A stretch of 9,972 bases of DNA from Desulfobacteraceae bacterium. GTDB taxonomy: Bacteria; Desulfobacterota; Desulfobacteria; Desulfobacterales; Desulfobacteraceae. Of the stretch, positions 1 to 5,947 are shown piece after piece (position 1 is the stretch's first letter; every line of letters begins with the position of its first letter). The DNA lies in the NCBI GenBank assembly GCA_024225895.1, contig JAAEMC010000453.1, positions 1 to 9,972 of the forward strand, given 5' to 3'. The notes under the pieces are model-generated. The model searched no databases and was not told where the DNA came from. It worked only from the letters and a program-made list of their open reading frames with translations. Made by a program: the position numbers and the translations under genes.

Positions 1-36
1 AGGTAAATAAATCATTGAAATTAAGTAGTCCCCTAG

Positions 37-65
37 TTGAATTTACTGAAAGCCTTGTATATAAA
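37..65 (+). promoter_or_regulatory. candidate sigma-70 promoter of the radical SAM gene
   Basis: A -35-like TTGAAT at 37-42 and a -10-like TATAAA at 60-65 are separated by exactly 17 bases. The hexamers match consensus at 4/6 and 5/6. Transcription would begin near base 72, giving a leader of about 147 bases before the ATG at 219. The leader contains a 30-codon reading frame (89-181) and a small dyad, ACAGCG/CGCTGT, at 110-115/124-129. In AT-rich DNA such matches arise by chance, so this is a plausible call only. Confidence 0.4.
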
Positions 66-218
66 AGGAAGAAGCTTTTTTCTCACGTATGTCTTCACTT
101 ACAATAATTACAGCGAAAAATGACGCTGTTTATAGCCTTTCAATTAAAGAACCAGGAGAACTTCGTGGAAAAATGAATTAGACACGGCTTGCCCAAAATC
201 ATAGGGAGATATTGAATT

Positions 219-2228
219 ATGTCTGATACTATTAAATTCGAAACCCGGCTTGAAGAGATTTCCAAATACAGCGATATTCTTCTTATCAACTGTCCGCATA
301 ACAATATTCAGTTCCCTCCGGCCGGAATAGCCTATCTGTGTGAAGCTGTTAAAAATGCAGGATATGTCCCCCGGGTTCTGGACATTAATATCCTTTTGCT
401 TCAAAAGTATAAAACCACGGGTTTGACAGAACACTGGGAAGAGTCAAAGTACGAATATCTCTGGCAACAGGAAGCGGGATACAAGGAGATGAGGGCGATT
501 ATTGACCGTGACCTTCAGCTAATTGCAGAGACCATAGCGTCTTGTCCTGCCAAAATATTAGGCTTTTCAGTCAACATGATGAATGAGCGCTGCACTGATG
601 ATCTTGTGACAAGGGTTAAGCAGATAGCGCCAGATAAACGGATCATTTATGGCGGGTTTTCCTATTACCACGAAACTTTGGCAAAGGAAATTTCAGACCT
701 CCCAGAGGCTGTGGCCGTTGGCGACGCAGAAGAAACCATTGTTAAATATATGGACCAGGTCAGCTCCGATGGCTCTATTCATGGGATATCCGGGCTATTT
801 GTAAATGACAGGAAAGGCAAGGAGAGCTTTATCCCATCAAGCTTTTCAACACCAGTGGATAATATTGCCTGGCCCAGGTGGAAGGAGTTCCATCTAAGTG
901 ATTATACCTTTTTATATCCTCAACTTCAGATGCCGGTGCACTCAAGCCGTGGTTGCGCATGGGGACGGTGTACATTCTGCTCAGCTTCGCGTTCTAACCC
1001 GGGGTACAGGCATCGAACCTCCGAAAGTATCTTTGAAGAGATCAAATACCTTTATGACAACTATGGTGTGACGGGTATTTTCTTAACCACACTACAGGTG
1101 AATGGTAATTATGAACAGCTTGAAAAACTTTGTGATTTGATTATTGAGTCTGGAATATATTTCACACCATATGGCCAGTTTACCATAGACAAAAGAATGA
1201 ATGACAAATTTTGTAAAAAATTACACCAGGCCGGTTTCCTTTTTATCTCTTTTGGAATGGAGAGCGGTTCCAGCGGCACTTTGAAAAAGATGAGAAAAGG
1301 TTACAACAGCCGAATAGCCGCCCAAGTTCTGACTGCATGCCATAATGCCAGGATTATTACAAGCGTAAACCTGATAGCGGGTTACCCGGGTGAAACAGAA
1401 GAGGAATTTCAGGAAACCCTGTCATTTATTGAGGAAAACCAGAATGTGATCGACCAGGTGGAGGTTGTTCCTACCCTGAGCATTCATTTCGGGTCTGAGT
1501 TGTGGTCTGATCCGGAAAAGTTTGAAATAAACTTTGAGCCCAAACCCAACCAATGGATCGTTAACGACTGGATCTCCTTTGATGGAAAAAATACTTTTGA
1601 CAGGCGGACTGAAAAACAGAAGATGATCTTTGATTCAGTTAAGAGACTTGGAATAGGCAGGGGATATGTTAAACAGAAACTCAACTTCAGTGAAGGCCGA
1701 ACACATGAATTTAAAGAAACGTCTTTCAAGGGGCTCATCGCTTCAAAACTGGATGATTTATTTCCAAGAGATAAAGCCCTGCACTTGCCCCGGCATGAAC
1801 ATCCAAAGGTTTTAATCCTCCAGGCAAGTTCTGACGCGCATTTGGTGGCGTTTATCTCAGAACTCCATGCGGCCAGGCCGGAAATGGTCATGGACATGTT
1901 GGTCCAGCCGGGTGCAGTGGAATTTTATTCTTCTGTCGCTGGTATTAATGAAATTGTGGTTTGTGATGAGACAAACTTTTTCAGCAGTCTTGAGGTCAAT
2001 CAAGAGAAACTGGGCATGTTGAAAGAAAAAATGTATGATACGGTAATTTACGTCTTAGGGAACCTGCCGGAAGGTTTTTATCGTCAGGTCAAAGGCTTGG
2101 CCCTGAAAATCTGCCATGGGCAAGTTATCGGTGTAAATATCCAGGGCAATATGAAAACCTATTTCCCACAAAAAGAAAGGTTGCCGCAGGCCAGCAACTC
2201 CATGGGTGTTTTGCTTAATTCTGAATAA
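219..2228 (+). CDS. cobalamin-binding-type (B12-binding) radical SAM protein with C-terminal Rossmann-like domain
   Basis: 669 residues; the ATG at 219 follows AGGGAG at 203-208. Residues about 17-190 have the alternating strand/helix pattern of a B12-binding-like Rossmann domain (DILLINCPHNN, PAGIAYLCEA, KILGFSVN, IIYGGFSYY, VGDAEETI), but no DXHXXG motif is seen, so cobalamin would have to bind without the base-off histidine, if it binds at all. Radical SAM core, about 240-450: the cluster cysteines are C246, C251 and C254 in RGCAWGRCTFC, which is CX4CX2C rather than CX3CX2C; FGMESGSSGTLKKMRKG is the glycine-rich region following it. From about 530 to 655 there is an additional domain (KVLILQASSDAHLVAF, MDMLVQPGAVEFY, INEIVVCD, YDTVIYVLGN) with Rossmann-like strands that recall the N-terminal half of GT9 heptosyltransferases; this resemblance is from pattern only. 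The family includes methyltransferases and other C-C bond-forming enzymes, but the substrate cannot be read from the sequence. It is transcribed alone, facing a converging acyl-CoA synthetase gene. Confidence 0.88.
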   Translation: MSDTIKFETRLEEISKYSDILLINCPHNNIQFPPAGIAYLCEAVKNAGYVPRVLDINILLLQKYKTTGLTEHWEESKYEYLWQQEAGYKEMRAIIDRDLQLIAETIASCPAKILGFSVNMMNERCTDDLVTRVKQIAPDKRIIYGGFSYYHETLAKEISDLPEAVAVGDAEETIVKYMDQVSSDGSIHGISGLFVNDRKGKESFIPSSFSTPVDNIAWPRWKEFHLSDYTFLYPQLQMPVHSSRGCAWGRCTFCSASRSNPGYRHRTSESIFEEIKYLYDNYGVTGIFLTTLQVNGNYEQLEKLCDLIIESGIYFTPYGQFTIDKRMNDKFCKKLHQAGFLFISFGMESGSSGTLKKMRKGYNSRIAAQVLTACHNARIITSVNLIAGYPGETEEEFQETLSFIEENQNVIDQVEVVPTLSIHFGSELWSDPEKFEINFEPKPNQWIVNDWISFDGKNTFDRRTEKQKMIFDSVKRLGIGRGYVKQKLNFSEGRTHEFKETSFKGLIASKLDDLFPRDKALHLPRHEHPKVLILQASSDAHLVAFISELHAARPEMVMDMLVQPGAVEFYSSVAGINEIVVCDETNFFSSLEVNQEKLGMLKEKMYDTVIYVLGNLPEGFYRQVKGLALKICHGQVIGVNIQGNMKTYFPQKERLPQASNSMGVLLNSE

Positions 2229-2258
2229 TTTGAAGCGAATTCCGGGGACACGATACTT

Positions 2259-2370
2259 GTGCGGCCGGGCAAGGTCGTGTAATCCAGCGGGTGGGAAGCC
2301 CGCCCCGGAAGGTAGGCCAGCCACCGGGCAGCAAGCCCTTGGAGGGCCTCTGGTAACAGAGGACTTTAAG
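2259..2370 (+). mobile_element. candidate truncated group II intron (5' domain I remnant)
   Basis: Begins GTGCG (2259-2263), the typical first bases of bacterial group II introns, and continues as a chain of GC-rich stems: GCGGG/CCCGC (2287-2291/2299-2303), GGGC/GCCC (2326-2329/2335-2338) and CCTCTG-GTAA-CAGAGG (2347-2362), the last closed by a GNRA tetraloop. The wording around GGTAGGCCAGCCACCGGGC resembles domain I of bacterial group II introns as I recall them. No reverse transcriptase, domain V or 3' end follows, so any intron here would be a dead fragment. Another structured RNA or a REP-family element is the alternative. Confidence 0.42.
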
Positions 2371-2375
2371 CGGGA

Positions 2376-2440
2376 TATGGGGTCACATCTTGAATAGTGA
2401 ATAAAATAGATTTATTCACTATTCAAGACCCGGCCCCATA
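2376..2440. repeat. REP/RAYT-like or MITE-like long hairpin
   Basis: Inner stem of 17 perfect base pairs: 2389-2405 (CTTGAATAGTGAATAAA) against 2411-2427, with a 5-base loop. After a mismatched 6-by-6 interior segment, an outer stem of 7 pairs follows, TATGGGG at 2376-2382 with CCCCATA at 2434-2440. A bipartite hairpin of this kind in an intergenic spacer fits the REP-like palindromes mobilised by RAYT (REP-associated tyrosine) transposases, and the GGGGTCA...CTTGAAT wording is familiar from such elements (recollection). There is no U-tract, so it is not a typical intrinsic terminator. Only one copy is in the window, so repetition cannot be shown here. Confidence 0.6.
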
Positions 2441-2453
2441 AAATAATTAAATA

Positions 2454-2472
2454 ATCATAGGTTTTCTATGAT
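2454..2472. other. small perfect hairpin, ATCATAG/CTATGAT
   Basis: Seven-pair perfect inverted repeat (2454-2460/2466-2472) with loop GTTTT. It lies between the REP-like hairpin and the acyl-CoA synthetase terminator. It may add a second stem to the terminator region for either strand; no independent role is evident. Confidence 0.4.
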
Positions 2473-2477
2473 GTTAA

Positions 2478-2507
2478 AACCGGTTAGAACTATCTTTCTA
2501 ACCGGTT
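2478..2507 (-). terminator. intrinsic-type terminator of the acyl-CoA synthetase gene, overlapping its stop codon
   Basis: Perfect 12-pair inverted repeat AACCGGTTAGAA (2478-2489) and TTCTAACCGGTT (2496-2507) with a 6-base loop. Read on the minus strand, the distal arm is followed by TTTTAAC, a short U-run. The TAG stop of the acyl-CoA synthetase (2498-2500) lies inside the first minus-strand arm, so the last codons are part of the hairpin. The symmetric stem may also stop plus-strand read-through from the radical SAM gene, although no U-run follows on that strand. Confidence 0.65.
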
Positions 2508-4156
2508 AAACTCAGTTTATCTTCCGCCTGGCTCTTGAGCTTATATTTCTGGATTTTGCCGCTGGCCGTGCAGGGATATTCCTCGACAAAAAATACATGC
2601 CGGGGGATTTTGTGAAATGATATCCGGTCGTGGCAAAATTGCTTGATATCATCTTCAGTGCACGATGCCTCCGGTTTTAATTGAATAAATGCAGCAACTT
2701 CTTCACCATACTTTTTACTTGCCACCCCGACCACCTGAACATCTTTCACTTTTGGGCTGGTATAAATAAATTCCTCAATTTCTCTTGGATAAATATTTTC
2801 GCCGCCCCTGATAATCATATCCTTTATTCTACCGGTGATTTGGCAATAACCGTTTTCGTCCATGACGGCCAGATCGCCTGTGTGAAGCCAATTGTCTTTG
2901 TCAATCGCCCTTTGGGTTTGGGCATCCATTTTATAATACCCTTTCATCACATGGTATCCTCTGGAGCAAAGTTCACCTTGTTCTCCGGCGGGCAATTCGT
3001 TCAAAGAAACGGGATCTACAATCTTAACCTCTACATTGGGCAGCGCCCTTCCCACAGTTTCCACCCTCAGTTCAAGCGAATCCTCAGCCCTTGTCTGGGT
3101 AATCCCGGGGGAAGCTTCTGTTTGTCCATAGACAATAGTCATTTCATAGGCTCCCATATCACTGACAACCCGTTTCATCACTTCAATGGGGCATGGCGAT
3201 CCTGCCATCACCCCGGTGCGAAGACTAGAGGTATCATATTCTTTTTTGTCCATCTCTTCCAATTCAGCAATGAACATTGTGGGAACACCAAGGATGCCGG
3301 TGCAGGCCGAAGCCTGAACCGTTTTGAGAACCTGGACTGGATCAAAAGAAATCACAGGGGCCATTGTGGATGCCGATACCATGCAGCACAAAGTCCCGAT
3401 GACACATCCAAAACAATGGAAAAAGGGAACAGGTATGCACAAGGCATCATCTGATGTCAATTTCATACATTCGGCAAGGCTCAATGCGTTGCCGATCAGG
3501 TTTGAGTGGGTCAGCATGACCCCTTTAGGAAATCCTGTTGTTCCAGAGGTATACTGCATATTGATTACATCATCAGGGTCAAGGCTGTTCAATCTTTTTT
3601 GCACCTGGTCCTGGGAAACGGTTTTACCCATTTGAATGACGTCATCCCAATTGTACATGCCGGGCATTTTTTCTTGACCAAGAAAGATGATATTTTTTAG
3701 AAACGGTAATTTTTTACTTTTAAGTTTTCCGGGTTCACTTTCTTTAAGCCCGGGACATACCTTATTAATGATATTAAGATATTCATCCTTTTCCCTTACA
3801 CCTCCTGTAAGGATGAGTGTGGTGGCATCAGACTGCTTCAGAAGATATTCAAGCTCCGCACTTCTATATGCGGTATTAACTGTTACCAGCACAGCACCTA
3901 TCCTTGCACTGCCGTATTGTGTAAAAACCCATTCAGGAACATTGTTGGCCCAGATGGCAATTTTGTCTCCTTTTTCAATACCAAGTGCCATCAAGGCTTT
4001 TGCCACATCGTCACAGACTTCTCTGAATGCTTGAAAATCCAGTTTAAGATCTAATTCAGTGTATTCCAATGCACTGTGGCCGGCAAAGTTAACTGCCTGA
4101 ATGTCCAAAAGGTTGCCAATAGTTGTTTTTCCCACATTAATTTCATATGTTTGCAC
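2498..4156 (-). CDS. FadD/ACSF2-type acyl-CoA synthetase (AMP-forming)
   Basis: 552 residues of the ANL adenylate-forming superfamily: activates a carboxylic acid with ATP to an acyl-adenylate, then transfers it to CoA; cytosolic. The start is GTG (CAC at 4154-4156 on the plus strand), supported by minus-strand AAAGGAG five bases upstream. Visible motifs in order: the phosphate-binding loop YTSGTTGFPKG at about 202-212, an HCFG stretch after PVPFF, the adenine-binding IVYGQTEASP, the HTGDLAVMDENGY aspartate motif, the GRIKDMIIRGGENIYP hinge region (GENIYP at about 452-457), and the C-terminal TASGKIQ with catalytic lysine K534. Length and the GENIYPREIEEF signature match medium/long-chain fatty acyl-CoA synthetases of the ACSF2 group; aromatic acids cannot be excluded from sequence alone. 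The gene appears monocistronic. The nearest upstream gene on this strand, the AmiS/UreI-type channel, ends 494 bases away and has its own terminator. Confidence 0.93.
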   Translation of the reverse strand: MQTYEINVGKTTIGNLLDIQAVNFAGHSALEYTELDLKLDFQAFREVCDDVAKALMALGIEKGDKIAIWANNVPEWVFTQYGSARIGAVLVTVNTAYRSAELEYLLKQSDATTLILTGGVREKDEYLNIINKVCPGLKESEPGKLKSKKLPFLKNIIFLGQEKMPGMYNWDDVIQMGKTVSQDQVQKRLNSLDPDDVINMQYTSGTTGFPKGVMLTHSNLIGNALSLAECMKLTSDDALCIPVPFFHCFGCVIGTLCCMVSASTMAPVISFDPVQVLKTVQASACTGILGVPTMFIAELEEMDKKEYDTSSLRTGVMAGSPCPIEVMKRVVSDMGAYEMTIVYGQTEASPGITQTRAEDSLELRVETVGRALPNVEVKIVDPVSLNELPAGEQGELCSRGYHVMKGYYKMDAQTQRAIDKDNWLHTGDLAVMDENGYCQITGRIKDMIIRGGENIYPREIEEFIYTSPKVKDVQVVGVASKKYGEEVAAFIQLKPEASCTEDDIKQFCHDRISFHKIPRHVFFVEEYPCTASGKIQKYKLKSQAEDKLSLTG

Positions 4157-4204
4157 TTCGTCTCCTTTGTAATTTTTATAAATTATTTTAAAAATCTTTG
4201 AAAA

Positions 4205-4216
4205 TGCCCTATGGCA
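4205..4216. promoter_or_regulatory. candidate operator dyad TGCC-N4-GGCA
   Basis: Twelve-base inverted repeat TGCCCTATGGCA centred roughly 55 bases upstream of the acyl-CoA synthetase GTG, where a repressor of the TetR or GntR type could act. It is short enough to occur by chance and no matching regulator gene is in the window. Confidence 0.22.
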
Positions 4217-4449
4217 AATGTTATAAATATGTTCCGTTAAAATATGATTGAGGGATCTTATTTTGTTTGACTTAAGTCTTTAAATTTGTGAACCATTTGT
4301 GTTTTGTAGATTGTCCTGCGTCATATGGTTGTTCGAAATATAATTTTGGCAATCACCCTAATCTAAACAAAAAATGATTGAAATATGTTTGCGGTTAAAT
4401 TGGAATGGATACAGCCTGTTATTTGCAGTGGTAAAAACCCGGTAATAGC

Positions 4450-4491
4450 TTCATAGAAGCAACTTCAATAAAATGAAATTGCTTCTATGAA
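4450..4491. repeat. 42-base near-perfect hairpin of unknown role
   Basis: Thirteen perfect pairs, TTCATAGAAGCAA (4450-4462) with TTGCTTCTATGAA (4479-4491), continue after one mismatch with TTCA/TGAA (4464-4467/4474-4477) around a 6-base loop. Neither strand has a U-run after the stem, so it is not a standard intrinsic terminator. It lies in the spacer between two minus-strand genes. A small palindromic repeat, a protein site or an RNA processing/stability stem are all possible. Confidence 0.5.
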
Positions 4492-4650
4492 TGATTATAG
4501 CGATTCCCATAATAAAGTTCCTAAAACACGATAGATTAATGGAATTGCCTTTGAGCAAGTCGATTGTGGTATCAAAAAAAATTTTAGCCACACATGATAG
4601 AAACAGCTACGGTAGTATCGGAACATATTTATATGATTTGCTATGGATGA

Positions 4651-5178
4651 TTAAAAGGGCAGCGCCCCTTTACTCATTAAACTGAAAGCCGGAACCCAGA
4701 GTCCGGCAATCATCCACGCCATAAGGGAATATGCGACAATCTTTCCTGATAATTTTCCATAGAATGAAAGCCAGACCTCAAGGGTCAATACAACATAGCC
4801 TAAACATGCGAATGCCAGATAATTGCTTTTTCCTATCAGGATCTTCCCTGCTGCATCAGAGGCTCCCGTATAGAACAGGATCATATAGATGGCAGATATC
4901 ATTGCCACGGTTAAACTTACATTGCCTATGGAGCGCATATCCTCAAGACCAGTCAGCAGTGCATAGGAAATACAGCAATAAAGAATTCCATGGGAAATCA
5001 ACAGCCCGGCCGTAAAAGCATCCTTGAAAATGGCTGCCTGTAAAATGGCTCCGATGACGACCAGAATACCCACAAAACCGGTTACAGCACCGGTTCCTTT
5101 TGCTTCACCATGGCCAAGGTTTAATAATGCAACCGGAAACCACATAATTGCTATTAATACAAGAATTGCTGTTGTCAT
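4651..5178 (-). CDS. AmiS/UreI-type amide or urea channel
   Basis: 175 residues, strongly hydrophobic, with six predicted membrane helices at about 2-20, 31-53, 56-77, 84-105, 117-138 and 144-168. This matches the six-helix, roughly 170-195-residue AmiS/UreI family, whose members pass urea or short-chain amides across the inner membrane. The final helix, with AWMIAGLWVPAF, resembles the conserved TAWIPAW end of UreI; this is judged by eye. The ATG at 5176-5178 has purine-rich GGGGAAAAAGGAAA just before it on the coding strand. The gene stands alone: no urease or amidase is in the window. A near-consensus sigma-54 promoter about 175 bases upstream fits nitrogen-responsive or activator-dependent expression. 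A different small membrane protein is the alternative. Confidence 0.62.
   Translation of the reverse strand: MTTAILVLIAIMWFPVALLNLGHGEAKGTGAVTGFVGILVVIGAILQAAIFKDAFTAGLLISHGILYCCISYALLTGLEDMRSIGNVSLTVAMISAIYMILFYTGASDAAGKILIGKSNYLAFACLGYVVLTLEVWLSFYGKLSGKIVAYSLMAWMIAGLWVPAFSLMSKGALPF
4653..4671 (-). terminator. terminator hairpin overlapping the channel gene stop codon
   Basis: On the minus strand the gene ends ...AAAGGGGCGCTGCCCTTTTAA: AAAGGG pairs with CCCTTT (or GGGC with GCCC around GCT), and the U-run TTTT runs directly into the TAA stop (4651-4653). The last four codons form the stem. The stem is short, but the GC-rich core followed by the U-run is the intrinsic terminator layout. Confidence 0.5.
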
Positions 5179-5291
5179 TTTCCTTTTTCCCCTTTTTTAA
5201 TTGCTGTTAAATAATATGAACTGCCGCTGTTTTATCCGTCTTTTAACCATTCTCAAATCTTGTCGCTCATATCGCTTTGCGGCAAACTAAA

Positions 5292-5329
5292 TTTGAATAT
5301 TCTCTGATATGTTATCTGGTATATTCAAA
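5292..5329. promoter_or_regulatory. inverted repeat in the channel mRNA leader
   Basis: Nine-base perfect arms TTTGAATAT (5292-5300) and ATATTCAAA (5321-5329) with a 20-base spacer; the spacer itself contains GATA-TGT-TATC (5307-5317). It lies just downstream of the predicted sigma-54 start site (about 5341) on the minus strand, so it would be in the 5' untranslated leader as a stem, or act as a protein site overlapping the start region. Confidence 0.35.
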
Positions 5330-5350
5330 AACTAATTAAAAACGCAAAGT

Positions 5351-5368
5351 CAGCAACATTTATGCCAT
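5351..5368 (-). promoter_or_regulatory. sigma-54 (-24/-12) promoter of the channel gene
   Basis: Read on the minus strand: TGGCATAAATGTTGCTG, close to the RpoN consensus TGGCAY-N5-TTGCW. The invariant GG (5366-5365) and GC (5354-5353) are exactly 10 bases apart. Transcription should start near 5341, giving a leader of about 163 bases before the ATG at 5178. RpoN promoters need an AAA+ enhancer-binding activator (for example NtrC), which is not encoded in the window. Confidence 0.75.
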
Positions 5369-5384
5369 TAAATTTTTACTGAGC

Positions 5385-5412
5385 AGCAAAGAAAAAAACT
5401 TTGCTTTTTTTT
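5385..5412 (+). terminator. orphan intrinsic terminator on the plus strand
   Basis: AGCAAAG (5385-5391), an all-A 7-base loop, CTTTGCT (5399-5405), then a tract of T up to 5412. This is a typical rho-independent terminator for plus-strand transcription. No plus-strand gene lies upstream: the sequence to the left is the minus-strand channel gene and its promoter. It could end a small RNA or an antisense transcript of the channel leader, or block read-through towards the right-hand operon. Confidence 0.55.
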
Positions 5413-5561
5413 AAGACAACAAATTGAAGTAATATATTGAAATAATAATATATTTCTTGCCGCATAAATAATGTGGGCACATTTTTTTTCGTGAAGAATT
5501 AATTTGATGAAACATTATTAAAATAAATTTTAAGTGACTGAATACCTCAATTTAAATCGCA

Positions 5562-5586
5562 AATTACAAGCTATCTAATTGTAATT
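5562..5586. promoter_or_regulatory. candidate enhancer (UAS) dyad between the two sigma-54 promoters
   Basis: Perfect inverted repeat AATTACAA (5562-5569) and TTGTAATT (5579-5586) with a 9-base spacer. It lies about 200 bases upstream of the minus-strand sigma-54 promoter and about 375 bases upstream of the plus-strand one, within the range for enhancer-binding protein sites. AATTACA recurs once at 5650-5656. The AT-rich background makes chance a real possibility. Confidence 0.3.
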
Positions 5587-5686
5587 AAACATGATTTTTC
5601 TTAAAGGGGCGGTACGGGTAAAAAAAGGACTTAGATAAAAACCACGACTAATTACATTTGCCCGCACTCTTAAATAGTGATGTGAG

Positions 5687-5802
5687 GGGACTGAATGTGG
5701 CAGTTAGTCCCTTTTGACCCCAATCAGACTCTTTTTGTGTTTTTTATATTTATATAAGCAGGTTATTGGGGTCTACAAAGCTCAAAGGTGGAGATTCACC
5801 CC
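5687..5802. other. cluster of competing stems in the divergent region
   Basis: GGGACT (5687-5692) pairs with AGTCCC (5706-5711), followed by TTTT. GACCCCAAT (5716-5724) pairs perfectly with ATTGGGGTC (5765-5773). The same GGGGT (5768-5772) can instead pair with ACCCC (5798-5802), and GGTG/CACC (5787-5790/5797-5800) forms a further small stem. This island is GC-richer than its surroundings. It is upstream of the plus-strand sigma-54 start, so it would be RNA only if another promoter reads it. I do not recognise a riboswitch class here; a degraded repeat element is equally likely. Confidence 0.35.
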
Positions 5803-5947
5803 ATCCGCTATTCACTCATTTCCCGCTTTGTTTAATTTGGATTATCATAATTTCTTATAATTAATTCTCTTTATCATCTTGTTTTTATTGCAAATTTTAT
5901 CCATTCAGAAAGATTTTACCTTTATCAAAAAATGCATTTTTGAACCA

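Larger units (their letters stand above)
2229..2497. other. convergent intergenic region with structured elements
   Basis: No gene is seen between the radical SAM stop and the converging acyl-CoA synthetase stop. The left half (about 2241-2370) is GC-rich, unlike the AT-rich spacers elsewhere in the window, and contains several stems. The right half holds three consecutive hairpins (2376-2440, 2454-2472 and 2478-2507). The motif ATTCCGGGGACACGATACTT at 2239-2258 resembles sequence I remember beside REP-like elements in proteobacteria (recollection, not checked). The region looks like a landing site for small mobile or repeat elements between two gene ends. Confidence 0.6.
4157..4650. other. 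gene-free spacer upstream of the acyl-CoA synthetase, with dyads
   Basis: AT-rich and without a convincing gene. Near the acyl-CoA synthetase start are two short dyads that could be operators: TGCC-CTAT-GGCA at 4205-4216 (about 50 bases upstream of the GTG) and the perfect palindrome GACTTAAGTC at 4269-4278 (about 113 bases upstream). No confident -35/-10 pair was found for the minus strand. A strong long hairpin sits at 4450-4491. The rest shows nothing identifiable. Confidence 0.5.

Noticed and set aside
49..81. Possible terminator of an upstream gene (AAAGCCTT...AAGG...GCTTTTTT)
   Set aside because: The stem is interrupted by bulges and overlaps the better-supported promoter -10 element, and no upstream gene is visible.
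89..181. 30-codon frame before the radical SAM gene as an annotated gene
   Set aside because: The nearest purine-rich ribosome-binding sequence is about 17 bases away and no family is recognised; kept only as a finding.
2206..2397. 63-codon plus-strand frame over the radical SAM 3' end and the intron-like region
   Set aside because: It overlaps the real gene end in another frame and runs through structured, repeat-like sequence; no ribosome-binding site.
2681..3454. 257-codon plus-strand open frame opposite the acyl-CoA synthetase
   Set aside because: It is fully antisense to a gene with complete family motifs. The translation is rich in His, Phe and Asn and lacks any domain pattern.
4491..4685. 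64-codon plus-strand frame beginning MIIAIPIIKF
   Set aside because: The first residues recall NifX/NifB-associated proteins, but the rest does not continue that family. It starts in a hairpin arm, has no ribosome-binding site and runs into the channel gene end.
5431..5456. AATATATT repeats around 5431-5456
   Set aside because: AT-only self-complementary sequence is expected by chance in this AT-rich spacer.
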